64,000 nucleotides of DNA from Pseudoruegeria aquimaris (GCF_900172235.1 NZ_FWFQ01000015.1:1-64000); one strand, 5' to 3'; shown: positions 17,546-27,526, counted from the first letter of the stretch. Notes: generated by a model not told the origin, from the sequence alone. A program made the numbers and translations.

Positions 17546-18568
17546 ATGTTGCCGCTGCCCGCCGCATCCATTCTGCCGTTGCAAACGCTGCCCGTCTTCC
17601 GGGCGGAGGCGTTCTGCGTGGTGGATGGTGCCAACCTCGGCGATCCCATCGGCGATGCCAGCGAGCTGGTGCTGGACGACACCTACTCCCTCGCCGGCGG
17701 CGCGCAGAAGCAGATGCTGTCGATCAGCGAAGCGCCGGACGGGCCCTTCCGCGTATCCGAAGGCTCCGAGCTGGGCGTGCCCGGCCACCAGATCCACCTC
17801 GACAGCACCATCACCCTGATGAGCCCGGACGGCACCACGATGGAGGCCCTCGTGCTGGCCGAGGTGCACCCGGAGGAGGGCTATCTCGCCGAGGTCTACC
17901 TTCTGCCGCTGGCGGAACTTGCGCCCAAGGTAGACTACCGCCTCGTGGGCGTTGAGAGCGATACCGCCAAGGCGCGTTTCGCCGAAGTCGCCTGCGTCTC
18001 CTTCGCGCGCGGCACCCATATCACCCTGTCGGACGGGCGCCAGAAGCCGATCGAGGAACTCAAGGTCGGCGACAAGGTGCTGACGCGCGACGACGGCCCG
18101 CAGACGATCCGCTGGATCGGCCAGACGACGATGCGCGCGGTGGGCGATTTCGCCCCGATCGTGATCAAGAGCGGCACGCTCAACAACACCGCCGATCTTA
18201 CCGTCAGCCCCAACCACCGGCTGTTCATATACCAGCGCCGGGACGAGATCGGCCTCGGGCGCTCCGAGGTGCTGGTGAAGGCCAAGCACCTCGTTAACGG
18301 CGATACCGTCTACCGGCAGGATGGCGGCTTCGTGGATTACTTCCAGATCCTCTTCGACCGTCACCACATCATCTACGCCGAGGGCATCGCGGCCGAGAGC
18401 CTGCTGCTGGACCGGCGCACCACCCCGGCCCTGCCCGAGGATCTGGCCCGCCGCCTCTCCAACCTCATCCCCGGCCACGCCGACAGGCCGCACAAGGATT
18501 TCGAGGTGCAGGAAAGCCTGCTAAGCAAGAACGCGGTGGAAGATCTGCGCCGCGCCTCCGACCGCTGA
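17546..18568 (+). CDS. Hint-domain protein (Ser in place of catalytic Cys)
   Basis: 340 residues. Residues 1-145 are a region of unknown fold. From residue 150 a Hint (hedgehog/intein) domain begins with CVSFARGTHITLSDG, then KPIEELKVGDKVLTRDDG, VSPNHRLFIY near residue 220, and a C-terminal ILFDRHHIIYAEGIAAESL. Most family members have Cys directly before Phe-x-x-Gly-Thr; here that place is Ser152, with a Cys two residues earlier. Such Hint proteins are abundant in Rhodobacteraceae and are thought to self-process. A methyltransferase gene follows after 3 bases. Confidence 0.85.
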   Translation: MLPLPAASILPLQTLPVFRAEAFCVVDGANLGDPIGDASELVLDDTYSLAGGAQKQMLSISEAPDGPFRVSEGSELGVPGHQIHLDSTITLMSPDGTTMEALVLAEVHPEEGYLAEVYLLPLAELAPKVDYRLVGVESDTAKARFAEVACVSFARGTHITLSDGRQKPIEELKVGDKVLTRDDGPQTIRWIGQTTMRAVGDFAPIVIKSGTLNNTADLTVSPNHRLFIYQRRDEIGLGRSEVLVKAKHLVNGDTVYRQDGGFVDYFQILFDRHHIIYAEGIAAESLLLDRRTTPALPEDLARRLSNLIPGHADRPHKDFEVQESLLSKNAVEDLRRASDR

Positions 18569-18571
18569 ACC

Positions 18572-19096
18572 ATGCCCACCCCCGGCCCGGACACCACGCC
18601 CGAACCCGCGCCCGGCTCCTCGCCGGGCTCCTCGCCGGACACCCCCGCCATCCGCCTCTACCCGCCCGCGCTCTCCATCGCCGCGCCGCTGCTGGCGATC
18701 CTGCTGGAATGGTTGCTGCCCCTCGGATGGCTGCCCACCGGCTTCGGGTTGGCCTCTCTGATCGGGCTTGCGCTGATGGCCGCCGCCGGGGCGCTGGCGA
18801 TGAGCGCCACGCGCGCCTTCGCCGCCGAAGGCACCGAGGTCGATCCCCGCAGCCCCGCCAGCGCGCTCGCCCTGTCCGGCCCCTACCGCTTCACGCGCAA
18901 CCCGATGTATCTGGGCATGGTGCTCCTGCAGATCGGCCTGGCGCTCACCTTCTCGCTGGATTGGGCCCTGCCGCTGGCCGCCCTGCTCTGGCTGGCGCTG
19001 GATCTGGCGGTGGTGCGCCCGGAAGAAGCCTACCTGCACGCGACGTTCGGCGCCGCCTACGGCGCCTATTGCGCCCGCGTGCGCCGCTGGATCTGA
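18572..19096 (+). CDS. Isoprenylcysteine carboxyl methyltransferase-like membrane protein
   Basis: 174 residues. A Pro-rich N-terminus precedes three or four hydrophobic segments. The conserved block GPYRFTRNPMYLGMVLLQIG (about 108-127) and the C-terminal EEAYLHATFGAAYGAYCARVRRWI are the ICMT/PEMT signature for S-adenosylmethionine binding at the membrane. The substrate in bacteria is usually unknown. Transcribed with the Hint gene 3 bases upstream. Confidence 0.85.
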   Translation: MPTPGPDTTPEPAPGSSPGSSPDTPAIRLYPPALSIAAPLLAILLEWLLPLGWLPTGFGLASLIGLALMAAAGALAMSATRAFAAEGTEVDPRSPASALALSGPYRFTRNPMYLGMVLLQIGLALTFSLDWALPLAALLWLALDLAVVRPEEAYLHATFGAAYGAYCARVRRWI

Positions 19097-19142
19097 TCCA
19101 AGCCTTATTGCCCTTTCGGGGCGCGCGGAATATATCGCGCCC

Positions 19143-20750
19143 ATGTTGGACAGAGCCGCAAACGCCCCCGAACTGCCTGCCGAAGTCGCCCGCCGGCGCA
19201 CCTTCGCCATCATCTCGCACCCGGACGCCGGGAAAACCACCCTCACCGAGAAGTTCCTTCTCTACGGTGGCGCGATCCAGATGGCCGGACAGGTGCGCGC
19301 GAAAGGCGAGGCCCGGCGCACCCGCTCCGACTTCATGAAGATGGAACAGGACCGCGGCATCTCCGTCTCGGCCTCCGCGATGTCCTTCGATTTCGGCAAG
19401 TATCGCTTCAACCTCGTGGACACCCCCGGCCACAGCGATTTCTCCGAAGACACCTACCGCACGCTCACGGCCGTGGACGCGGCGGTGATGGTCATCGACG
19501 GTGCGAAGGGCGTGGAAAGCCAGACCCGCAAACTGTTCGAGGTCTGCCGCCTGCGCGATCTGCCCATCCTGACCTTCTGCAACAAGATGGACCGCGAAAG
19601 CCGCGACACCTTCGAGATCATCGACGAGATCCAGGAGAACCTCGCCATCGACGTGACGCCGGCCAGCTGGCCGATCGGCATGGGGCGCGATTTCATCGGC
19701 TGCTACGATCTGCTGCGCGACCGCCTGGAGCTGATGGACCGCGCCGACCGCAACAAGGTGGCCGAGAGCATCGCCATCGAGGGGCTCGACGATCCCAAGC
19801 TCGCCGAGCACGTGCCGGCGGACCTGCTGGACAAGTTCCTCGAAGAGATCGAGATGGCGAAGGAGCTGCTGCCGCCGATGGATCCGCAGGCGCTGCTCGA
19901 CGGCACCCTCACCCCGATCTGGTTCGGATCCGCCATCAACTCCTTCGGCGTGAAGGAACTGATGGAAGGCATCGGCGCCTACGGCCCCGAGCCTCAGGTG
20001 CAATCCGCCGAGCCCCGCCAGGTCAGCCCGGCCGAAACCAAGGTCGCCGGCTTCGTCTTCAAGGTGCAGGCCAACATGGACCCGAAGCACCGCGATCGCG
20101 TCGCCTTCGTGCGCATGGCCTCGGGCCATTTCAAACGCGGCATGAAGCTCACCCACGTGCGCTCCAAGAAGCCGATGGCGATCACCAACCCGGTGCTCTT
20201 TCTCGCCTCTGACCGCGAACTGGCCGAAGAAGCCTGGGCGGGCGACATCATCGGCATCCCCAACCACGGCCAGCTGCGCATCGGCGACACGCTGACCGAA
20301 GGCGAGATGCTGCGCGTCACCGGAATCCCCTCCTTCGCGCCCGAGCTTCTGCAGACGGTGCGCGCGGGCGATCCGATGAAGGCAAAGCACCTCGAGAAGG
20401 CGCTGATGCAATTTGCCGAGGAGGGCGCGGCGAAGGTCTTCAAGCCGGGGATCGGCTCGGGCTTCATCGTCGGCGTCGTCGGCGCGCTGCAGTTCGAGGT
20501 GCTCGCCAGCCGGATCGAACTGGAATACGGGCTGCCCGTGCGGTTCGAGGCCAGCCAGTTCACCTCGGCCCGCTGGGTGCATGGCGAGAAGGCCGCCGTG
20601 GATGCCTTCTCCGCCGCCAACAAGCAGCACATGGCCACCGACAACGATGGTGATCTCGTCTACCTCACGCGCCTGCAATGGGACATCGACCGCGTGGCGC
20701 GCGACTACCCCGATGTGCGCCTCTCGGCGACGAAGGAAATGCAGGTCTGA
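19143..20750 (+). CDS. prfC: Peptide chain release factor 3
   Basis: 535 residues, full length. GTPase motifs are HPDAGKTTLTEK (G1, residue 26), DTPGHSDFSEDTYRTL (G3, near 87) and NKMD (G4). The C-terminal part has RF3-specific segments such as GALQFEVLASRIELEYGLPV. RF3 recycles class I release factors after peptide release. It has no close partner gene and is followed by an unusually long intergenic stretch. Confidence 0.95.
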   Translation: MLDRAANAPELPAEVARRRTFAIISHPDAGKTTLTEKFLLYGGAIQMAGQVRAKGEARRTRSDFMKMEQDRGISVSASAMSFDFGKYRFNLVDTPGHSDFSEDTYRTLTAVDAAVMVIDGAKGVESQTRKLFEVCRLRDLPILTFCNKMDRESRDTFEIIDEIQENLAIDVTPASWPIGMGRDFIGCYDLLRDRLELMDRADRNKVAESIAIEGLDDPKLAEHVPADLLDKFLEEIEMAKELLPPMDPQALLDGTLTPIWFGSAINSFGVKELMEGIGAYGPEPQVQSAEPRQVSPAETKVAGFVFKVQANMDPKHRDRVAFVRMASGHFKRGMKLTHVRSKKPMAITNPVLFLASDRELAEEAWAGDIIGIPNHGQLRIGDTLTEGEMLRVTGIPSFAPELLQTVRAGDPMKAKHLEKALMQFAEEGAAKVFKPGIGSGFIVGVVGALQFEVLASRIELEYGLPVRFEASQFTSARWVHGEKAAVDAFSAANKQHMATDNDGDLVYLTRLQWDIDRVARDYPDVRLSATKEMQV

Positions 20751-21266
20751 GCCCTTTCGGCCTGTGGATAACCCTGTGAACGCCTGCTCGCCTCCGCGTG
20801 ACGCTGCGTCATCGGCCTGTGAGCCTGTACATCCGGCCGTCACCTGCGCCGGGCCGGCGCCCGGTAGGCGCACCCGGCCCGATGGCGCCCGAGGGCAAGG
20901 GGCCGGCCACCCGCGCCGCCGCCACGCCCCCGTCGCACCCCGCCGCGACTTCCGCCTTGCAAGGCGGGGCAAATTGCCGCCACCGCAGGGAAAACCGCCT
21001 TTGGTATGCCACGGCACGCCGTGGCCAATCGCGGTTGCATCCCCGGGCACTGTTTCCCTGATGGCAACAAAACTGCACATCGGCGCAACGCCCGCCGGCG
21101 GCGCGCGGGCGCAAGCCACCACCCGCATTGACGAAATGGCCGTTTTTCAGTAGGCACAAGCGCACCAGATGGGGGCATGTGCATAATTCGCCGCGGCATC
21201 CGGCCGGCAGGCGATCCCTCTCTCATAGCGAATACGGCGTCAAAATGCCGTAGAACACGGATACGA
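20751..21266 (+). promoter_or_regulatory. Long intergenic leader before the DEAD-box helicase
   Basis: 516 bases without a convincing gene. It contains a perfect DnaA box TGTGGATAA at 20763-20771, a CCACGGC/GCCGTGG hairpin near 21015-21031, and an ACGGC/GCCGT stem (21234-21251) just before the helicase start. DEAD-box genes linked to cold adaptation often have long autoregulated leaders, which this may be. Open frames in the region have low-complexity Arg/Pro translations and no ribosome sites, so I reject them. Confidence 0.45.
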
Positions 21267-22682
21267 ATGACGAAATTTGCTGATCTGAAGCTGGATCCCA
21301 AGGTCCTGAAGGCCGTCGAGGCCGCAGGCTACGAAACCCCCACCCCCATCCAGGAGGGAGCGATTCCCCCGGCGCTCGAAGGGCGCGACGTTCTGGGGAT
21401 CGCGCAGACGGGCACCGGCAAGACGGCCTCCTTCACCCTGCCGATGATCACGCTGCTGGCGAAGGGCCGCGCCCGCGCGCGCATGCCGCGCTCGCTTGTG
21501 CTTGCGCCCACGCGCGAACTCGCCGCCCAGGTGGCCGAGAACTTCGACGTCTACGCCAAGCACACCAAGCTCACCAAGGCGCTGCTGATCGGCGGCGTGA
21601 GCTTCAAGGAGCAGGACGCGCTCATCGATCGCGGCGTGGACGTGCTGATCGCCACCCCGGGCCGCCTGCTCGATCACTTCGAGCGCGGCAAGCTGCTGCT
21701 GACCGGCGTGCAGATCATGGTGGTGGACGAAGCCGACCGCATGCTCGACATGGGCTTCATCCCCGACATCGAGCGCATCTTCTCCCTCACGCCCTTCACC
21801 CGCCAGACGCTCTTCTTCTCCGCCACCATGGCGCCGGAGATCGAACGCATCACCAACATGTTTCTCTCCAACCCCGCCAAGGTGGAAGTGGCCCGCGCCG
21901 CCACCACCTCCGAGAACATCGAACAGGGCGTCGTGCACTACAAGGCCAGCCGCAAGGATCGCCAGGCCAAGGAGAAACGCGATCTGCTGCGCGCGCTGAT
22001 CGAGCAGGAAGGCGAAGGCTGCACCAACGCCATCGTCTTCTGCAACCGCAAGACGGACGTGGATATCGTCGCCAAGTCGCTTCAGAAGCACGGCTACAAC
22101 GCCGCACCGATCCACGGCGATCTGGATCAGAGCAAGCGCATGGAAGTGCTCGCGGGCTTCCGCGAAGGCAACATCCGCTTCCTCTGCGCCTCAGACGTGG
22201 CCGCGCGCGGGCTGGACATCCCCAGCGTCTCCCACGTGTTCAACTACGACGTGCCGAGCCACGCAGAGGATTACGTCCACCGCATCGGCCGCACCGGCCG
22301 CGCTGGCCGCAAGGGCAAGGCCCTGATGATCTGCGTGCCGCAGGACGAAAAGAATCTCGACGCCATCGAGAAGCTCGTGAAGCAGGAAATCCCGCGCCTC
22401 GAAAGCCCCTACGCGCCCGAGCCGCCGAAGTCCCGCAGCCGGAAATCCGATGCCGGCAAGCCCGAAGCCCGCGCCGAGGAAAAACCCGCGAAAGAGGCGA
22501 AAACGGCCGAGAAGGACGACCGGCAGGAGAGCGGCCGCTCGAAGTCCTCGCGCGCGCGCAGCCGCGGCAAATCCGCCGAACAGCCGCGCGAAAGCAACCG
22601 CGGCAAGGGCCAGGTCGTGGGCATGGGCGATCACCTGCCCAGCTTCATCGCCCTGAGCTTCGAGGAACGCCGCGCGGGCTGA
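21267..22682 (+). CDS. rhlE: DEAD-box ATP-dependent RNA helicase, RhlE-like
   Basis: 471 residues. Helicase motifs in order: Q motif with TPIQ (residue 28), AQTGTGKT (I), PTRELAAQ (Ia), TPGRLLD (Ib), VDEAD (II), SATMA (III), NRKTDVDI (IV), RGLDIP (V) and HRIGRTGRAG (VI). The tail from about residue 385 is Lys/Arg/Ser-rich and probably binds RNA. The start at 21267 gives the family opening MTKFADLKLDPKVLKAV. It unwinds structured RNA in ribosome assembly or decay. Interestingly the RNase J gene converges on it. Confidence 0.92.
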   Translation: MTKFADLKLDPKVLKAVEAAGYETPTPIQEGAIPPALEGRDVLGIAQTGTGKTASFTLPMITLLAKGRARARMPRSLVLAPTRELAAQVAENFDVYAKHTKLTKALLIGGVSFKEQDALIDRGVDVLIATPGRLLDHFERGKLLLTGVQIMVVDEADRMLDMGFIPDIERIFSLTPFTRQTLFFSATMAPEIERITNMFLSNPAKVEVARAATTSENIEQGVVHYKASRKDRQAKEKRDLLRALIEQEGEGCTNAIVFCNRKTDVDIVAKSLQKHGYNAAPIHGDLDQSKRMEVLAGFREGNIRFLCASDVAARGLDIPSVSHVFNYDVPSHAEDYVHRIGRTGRAGRKGKALMICVPQDEKNLDAIEKLVKQEIPRLESPYAPEPPKSRSRKSDAGKPEARAEEKPAKEAKTAEKDDRQESGRSKSSRARSRGKSAEQPRESNRGKGQVVGMGDHLPSFIALSFEERRAG

Positions 22683-22707
22683 CCGCCGACACGGACCAGG
22701 AAACGCG

Positions 22708-22733
22708 AAACCCCGGCCCTCGGCCGGGGTTTT
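22708..22733 (+). terminator. Intrinsic terminator after the helicase gene
   Basis: Stem CCCCGGCC (22711-22718), 3-base loop, GGCCGGGG (22722-22729), then TTTT, with AAA on the other side. It lies 25 bases after the stop and could also act on the opposite strand. Confidence 0.85.
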
Positions 22734-22740
22734 CCCTTTC

Positions 22741-22864
22741 TTGCGGGGCGCTGCCCCGCACCCCGGGATATTTGAAGAACAAAGTCGGCCGCTTCCTCTC
22801 GCCCCAAATACCTCGGGGGGAGGCGCCCGCAAGGGCGCCGGGGGGCAGAGCCCCCCCGCCCCTA
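22741..22864. repeat. Composite dispersed repeat between convergent genes
   Basis: Two elements side by side. The first (22741-22790) has a GCGGGGCGCTGCCCCGC stem and GGATATTTGAAGAACAAAGT; its 22766-22788 part matches the reverse strand of 61491-61513 inside xdhA at 21 of 23 positions. The second, 22791-22864, shares 32 identical bases with 12804-12835. The block ends at the RNase J stop. Confidence 0.75.
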
Positions 22865-22871
22865 CACGGCC

Positions 22872-24539
22872 TCAGACCAGCCGGCTGGTGATCACCGTCA
22901 CTTCGGGCTTCTTGCCGATTTCCTCCTGCGCGGTGCGGCGGGCGGCGCGGCGCAGCTCTTCCTCGATCCTGTCGTCATCGGTCAGCGTCTTGGCGCCCAT
23001 GCGCATCATCACCTGCGTCAGTTCGCCCTCCAGCACGTCCGCTAGCGGCGCGCCGGACGCACCGGTTTCGGGCAGGCCCATCAGTTCGACCCAGGGCTCT
23101 CCGAGGGGTTCGTCCTCTTCATCGATGATCACCGTCACGATCACGTGGCCGTTGAGCGCCATGCGGATGCGGTCGCGCACCACGCCGTCCATCGCGCCGA
23201 TCTTCACGGAGCCGTCCAGATAGGTGCGCCCGGTTTCCACGTAGTCCACCACCTGCGGCAGATCGCCGGTCAGATCGAGCATCGTGCCGTTCACCGCCAC
23301 GGCCGAGGGAATGCCGGACTCCTTGCCGAGCTTGGCGTGTTCGCGCAGGTGGCGGTGTTCGCCGTGCATCGGGATCAGCATCTGCGGCTTGAGGAGGCCG
23401 TGCACCGCCTGCAGATCAGGTCGGTTGGCGTGACCCGACACGTGGTAGTCGCCGCCGTGATCGTCCACCACGTCCACGCCCATTTCGGAGAAGGCGTTCA
23501 TGATGCGGATCACCCCCCGCTCGTTGCCGGGGATGGTTTTGGAAGAGAAGAGGAAGGTGTCGCCTTCCTTCATCTCAAGGCCCAGATATTTGCCGCGGCT
23601 CAGCTGGGCTGAAGCCGCCCGGCGTTCGCCCTGGCTGCCGGTCACGATCAGCATCAGGTTCTCGCGCGGGATGTCGGCCGCTTCTTCCGCCGTCACGGTC
23701 TTCGGGAAATCGCCGAGGATGCCGGTCTCTTCGCCGGCGGCGATCATCCGGCGCATGGCGCGGCCCAGCAGGCAGACGGAACGGCCCGCCGCCTGCCCGG
23801 CCTCGGCCAGGGATTTCAGCCGCGCGATGTTGGAGGCGAAGGTGGTGGCCACCACCATGCCTTCGCAGCGCGCCACCAGTTCCTTCAGCGGCGCGGCAAC
23901 GCTGGCCTCGGAGCGGCCGGCGTGGGGCGAGAAGACGTTGGTGGAGTCGCAGACCAGCGCCTTCACGCCCGGCTCGGCCACCGAGGCCCAGAGATCCGGA
24001 TCGAACGGCTCGCCGATCACCGGCGTCTGGTCCAGTTTGAAATCCCCGGTGTGCACGATGCGCCCGGCGGGCGTGTCGATCACGAGGCCGGAGCTTTCCG
24101 GGATCGAATGCGAGACCGGCAGGTAGCCGACCTTGAAGGGGCCGGCTTCGATCATCTCGGGGAAGGCGGAGGCCGTACGCACCTCGTCGGCGGGCTGGCC
24201 GGCGTCTTCCATCTTGCGGCGGGCGTGCCAGGCGGTGAAGCTGCGCGCGTAGACGGGCTTGCCCAGGCGCTGCCAGAGGTGGCCGACGCCGCCGACGTGG
24301 TCCTCGTGGGCGTGGGTGATGAAGATCGCCTCCAGCCGGTCCGCGCGTTCGGCGATCCAACTGATGTCGGGCAGGATCAGGTCCACCCCCGGTGTGCTGT
24401 CCATGTCGGGGAAGGTGACGCCCAAATCCACGAGGATGTAGCGTTCCTTGCCCTTCGGCCCGTAGCCGTAGACATAACAGTTCATGCCGATTTCCCCGGC
24501 GCCGCCGAGAGGAAGGTAAATCAGTCGATCGTCACTCAT
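22872..24539 (-). CDS. rnj: Ribonuclease J
   Basis: 555 residues, normal for RNase J. The metallo-beta-lactamase motif FITHAHEDHVGG near residue 75 gives the zinc ligands. The beta-CASP part contains SGHANRPDLQAVHGLLKPQMLIPMHGEHRH near residues 366-395. A C-terminal domain completes it. The enzyme has endo- and 5'-exonuclease activity and takes part in mRNA decay and rRNA maturation. The start overlaps the coaX stop by four bases, making it the last gene of the nuo-birA-coaX-rnj run. Confidence 0.94.
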   Translation of the reverse strand: MSDDRLIYLPLGGAGEIGMNCYVYGYGPKGKERYILVDLGVTFPDMDSTPGVDLILPDISWIAERADRLEAIFITHAHEDHVGGVGHLWQRLGKPVYARSFTAWHARRKMEDAGQPADEVRTASAFPEMIEAGPFKVGYLPVSHSIPESSGLVIDTPAGRIVHTGDFKLDQTPVIGEPFDPDLWASVAEPGVKALVCDSTNVFSPHAGRSEASVAAPLKELVARCEGMVVATTFASNIARLKSLAEAGQAAGRSVCLLGRAMRRMIAAGEETGILGDFPKTVTAEEAADIPRENLMLIVTGSQGERRAASAQLSRGKYLGLEMKEGDTFLFSSKTIPGNERGVIRIMNAFSEMGVDVVDDHGGDYHVSGHANRPDLQAVHGLLKPQMLIPMHGEHRHLREHAKLGKESGIPSAVAVNGTMLDLTGDLPQVVDYVETGRTYLDGSVKIGAMDGVVRDRIRMALNGHVIVTVIIDEEDEPLGEPWVELMGLPETGASGAPLADVLEGELTQVMMRMGAKTLTDDDRIEEELRRAARRTAQEEIGKKPEVTVITSRLV

Positions 24540-25315
24540 GAACTGCCCAGTTCCTTGTTGTATTGGTGGATGACGGTCAGACCATGCATCGTCAGATCGT
24601 CCTCGAAATGGTCAAATAGGGCATCGCCCTGCTGGAACAAGGGCGCCAGACCGCCGGTGGAGATCACCTTCATCGGGCGCGCGCGTTCCTCCTTGATCCG
24701 GGCACATACGCCATTCACGAGCCCGACGTAACCCCAGAACACGCCGGACTGCATGCAGGCCACCGTGTTGGTGCCCACCACGCGGGCCGGTTTCGTCACG
24801 TCCACATGGGGCAGCGCGGCCGCCGCCTCGTGCAGGGCCTGCAGCGAAAGGTTCACGCCGGGCGCGATCACGCCGCCCACGTAGGCGCCGTCGGTGTCCA
24901 CCACGTCGAAGGTGGTGGCGGTGCCGAAATCCACCACGATCAGATCGCCGCCGTATTTGTTGAAGCCCGCCACGGTGTTCACCAGCCGGTCCGGGCCCAC
25001 CTGCGTGCCCGCATCCACCCGCACGTCCACCGGCAGGCGGCACTCGGGCTTGCCCACCACGAGGGGGCGGCAGTTGAAGTAGCGGTCCGAGAAGACCCGC
25101 AGGTTGAACACCACGCGCGGCACGGTGGAGGAGATGATGACCTCGGTGATGTCGGCCTCGATCTTCTGGAAGTTCATCAGCGTCGAGAGCCAGACGTAAT
25201 ACTGATCCGCCGTGCGCTGGTGCTCGGTGGAGGTGCGCCATGTCGCGATGAAGGACGTGCCGTCCCAGATGGAGAACACGGTATTGGTGTTGCCGCAGTC
25301 GATGCAGAGAAGCAT
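24536..25315 (-). CDS. coaX: Type III pantothenate kinase
   Basis: 259 residues. Acetate-kinase-type fold motifs: MLLCIDCGNTNTVFSIWDG (Asp6, phosphate loop), GPDRLVNTVAG near residue 100, VVDFGTATTFDVVD near 122, and GGVIAPGVNLSLQALHEAAAALP. It phosphorylates pantothenate, the first step of coenzyme A synthesis. I chose ATG 25315 because it gives the family start; the frame extends further upstream only into birA in another frame. The birA-coaX-rnj order downstream of nuoN is common in Rhodobacterales. Confidence 0.94.
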   Translation of the reverse strand: MLLCIDCGNTNTVFSIWDGTSFIATWRTSTEHQRTADQYYVWLSTLMNFQKIEADITEVIISSTVPRVVFNLRVFSDRYFNCRPLVVGKPECRLPVDVRVDAGTQVGPDRLVNTVAGFNKYGGDLIVVDFGTATTFDVVDTDGAYVGGVIAPGVNLSLQALHEAAAALPHVDVTKPARVVGTNTVACMQSGVFWGYVGLVNGVCARIKEERARPMKVISTGGLAPLFQQGDALFDHFEDDLTMHGLTVIHQYNKELGSS

Positions 25316-25341
25316 GGAAGCCTCCTCGCGCTTGGGGTGAT

Positions 25342-26097
25342 CTAGAAGAAGACGTCCGCCGCGGGGATCGACAGGCGCCCGGAAGCCGTTTTCAACACGA
25401 GGTTGCCGGCATTGTCCACCGTTTCGAAAGTGCCCCGGTGGCTTTCGCCCATGGTCCGCGCGGTGATCGGCTCGCCCAGGCGCGCGGCGCGCGCGAGCCA
25501 GGCCTCGCGGATCGGGGCGAAGCCGTAGGTGGTGAACTGCGCTTCCCAGCGGGCATAGGCCGGGGCCAGCAGATCGAGAAACTCCTCCGGCGTCACCCGT
25601 GCACCGGTTTCGCTCAGCAGGCTGACCGGGGGCGTCGCGCCCTCCTCCACCTCGTCGCGCCCCGGAGCCGCGGCGAGGTTGACGCCGATGCCGATGCAGA
25701 GATGCAGCGCGCCGCCGCCGTGGCCGAGGCTCTCCAGCAGGATGCCCGCCACCTTGCCGCCGTTCAGCAGCACGTCGTTGGGCCACTTGAGCGCGAAGGG
25801 CGCGGTGCGCCCGGTGGCGGCCACGAAGGCCTCCCACAGCGCCAGAGAGGCCACGAAGGAGCGCAGGGCCACCACGTCGGGCGCCTCGGTGGGGCGCAGC
25901 ACCAGCGTGGCCGAGAAATTGCCCTCAGGGGCCTTCCAGACGCGCCCGCGCCGCCCGCGCCCGGCGGTCTGGCGCAGGGCGAGGATCCACTCCGGCCCCG
26001 CCAGCATGGGCGCGATGCGCGCGGCCTCCGCGTTGGTGCTGTCCACCTCGGCCAGCACGCGCCGGCCGTAGCCGGCCGGCCAGCCGTCAGCGGACAA
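25342..26097 (-). CDS. birA: Biotin-[acetyl-CoA-carboxylase] ligase
   Basis: 251 residues, monofunctional: there is no N-terminal DNA-binding domain, so it should not repress biotin genes. Biotin-adenylate motif [25 protein letters not shown] (residues 42-67), [20 protein letters not shown] near 103-122, and the C-terminal [18 protein letters not shown]3-like part. It attaches biotin to the carboxyl carrier protein. The start overlaps the nuoN stop by 11 bases. Confidence 0.93.
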   Translation of the reverse strand: MSADGWPAGYGRRVLAEVDSTNAEAARIAPMLAGPEWILALRQTAGRGRRGRVWKAPEGNFSATLVLRPTEAPDVVALRSFVASLALWEAFVAATGRTAPFALKWPNDVLLNGGKVAGILLESLGHGGGALHLCIGIGVNLAAAPGRDEVEEGATPPVSLLSETGARVTPEEFLDLLAPAYARWEAQFTTYGFAPIREAWLARAARLGEPITARTMGESHRGTFETVDNAGNLVLKTASGRLSIPAADVFF

Positions 26098-27526
26098 GGG
26101 TTTCCGCCGCCAGCGCGGCCGCCGTGTCCACGCCGAAGAGGTTGAACACGCCGAAGACCATGGCCGCGGCCGAGCCCATCAGGAAGATCCAGAGGATCGG
26201 GGAGCCGTTCTTGTCCAGCGCTTCGGTTTCTTCGCCGAAGTACATGAAGTAGACGATGCGCAGGTAGTAGAAGGCGCCGATCACCGAGGCGATCACGCCG
26301 GCCACGGCGAGCCAGGCCAGCCCGCCGTCCACGGCCGCGGCCAGCACCGAGAGCTTGCCGAAGAAGCCCACCATCGGCGGCACGCCCGCGAGCGAGAACA
26401 TCAGCACCAGAAGCGCCAGCGCGCCGGTCGGGTCCGTCTTGGAATAGAGGCTCAGGGCACGGATGTCGCGCACCGGGCGGCCGTCCTTCTCCATGCCGAT
26501 GATGAAGGCGAAGGTGCCGATGTTCATCGTCACGTAGATCGCCATGTAGATCAGCATCGCCTGCACGCCGGCCTCGGTGCCCGAGGCCAGCCCCATCAGG
26601 GCAAAGCCCATGTGGGCGATGGAGGAATAGGCCATCAGGCGCTTGATGTTGGTCTGCCCGATCGCGGCGATGGCACCGAGGAACATGGACGCGACGGACA
26701 GCAGCGCGATGATCTGGGACCAATCCCCGACCGCGCCGCCGAAGGCGTCGTGCACGACGCGGGCAAACAGCCCCATCGCGGCCACTTTCGGCGCGGTGGC
26801 GAAGAAGGCCGTCACCGGCGTGGGCGAGCCTTCGTAGACGTCCGGCGTCCACATGTGGAAGGGCACGGCCGAGACCTTGAAAGCCAGGCCGGCGGCGATG
26901 AAGGCGAGGCCGAAGAGCAGCCCCAGCGGAAGCTGGCCGCCCTGCGCCGTCTGCACGATGCCCGAGAAGAGCGTGGTGCCGGCGAAGCCGTAGGTGAGCG
27001 AGGCCCCGTAGAGCAGCAGGCCCGAGGAAAGCGCGCCAAGCACGAAGTATTTCAGGCCGGCCTCGGTGGATTTCACGCTGTCGCGGCGCAAGGAGGCCAC
27101 GACGTAGAGCGCGAGCGACTGCAGTTCGAGCCCCATGTAGAGCGCCATCAGATCCCCGGCGGAGACCATCATCATCATCCCGACGACCGCAAGCACGATC
27201 AGCACGGGGTATTCGAAGCGCAGCAGATCGCGCTTGGCGAGGTAGCCTTCGCTCATCAGCAGGACGGCCGAGGCCGAGAGCAGGATCACCACCTTGGAGA
27301 AACGGGCGAAACCGTCGTCCACGAAGGCGCCGCCGAAGGCGGTCTGCACCGGGCCGCCGGAGAGGCCGATCCAGATCGCCACGGCCGCGAAGACGGCCGC
27401 CGTGGCCCAGAGCAGCGCCGGCGCTGCCTTGTCCTTCGTGGTGTAGACGGCATAGAGCAGCGCGGCCATGGCATAGACCGCGAGAAAGACCTCGGGCAGG
27501 ACGATGGCGATATCAGCGGAAATCAT
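26087..27526 (-). CDS. nuoN: NADH-quinone oxidoreductase subunit N
   Basis: 479 residues, about 14 membrane helices; an antiporter-like proton-pumping subunit of complex I. Conserved helix segments include [16 protein letters not shown] near residue 160, [36 protein letters not shown] near residues 216-251 with the pump Lys, and [22 protein letters not shown] near 290. Last nuo gene, 12 bases after nuoM. Confidence 0.96.
   Translation of the reverse strand: MISADIAIVLPEVFLAVYAMAALLYAVYTTKDKAAPALLWATAAVFAAVAIWIGLSGGPVQTAFGGAFVDDGFARFSKVVILLSASAVLLMSEGYLAKRDLLRFEYPVLIVLAVVGMMMMVSAGDLMALYMGLELQSLALYVVASLRRDSVKSTEAGLKYFVLGALSSGLLLYGASLTYGFAGTTLFSGIVQTAQGGQLPLGLLFGLAFIAAGLAFKVSAVPFHMWTPDVYEGSPTPVTAFFATAPKVAAMGLFARVVHDAFGGAVGDWSQIIALLSVASMFLGAIAAIGQTNIKRLMAYSSIAHMGFALMGLASGTEAGVQAMLIYMAIYVTMNIGTFAFIIGMEKDGRPVRDIRALSLYSKTDPTGALALLVLMFSLAGVPPMVGFFGKLSVLAAAVDGGLAWLAVAGVIASVIGAFYYLRIVYFMYFGEETEALDKNGSPILWIFLMGSAAAMVFGVFNLFGVDTAAALAAETLVR

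Noticed and set aside
20798-21165. Small protein genes in the gap before the helicase
   Set aside because: The frames are Arg/Pro/Gly-rich with no ribosome site, no partner overlap and no recognisable sequence.
22741-22870. CRISPR or transposon remnant
   Set aside because: The repeats have no regular spacers, no flanking duplications and no transposase fragment; they look like REP-type elements.
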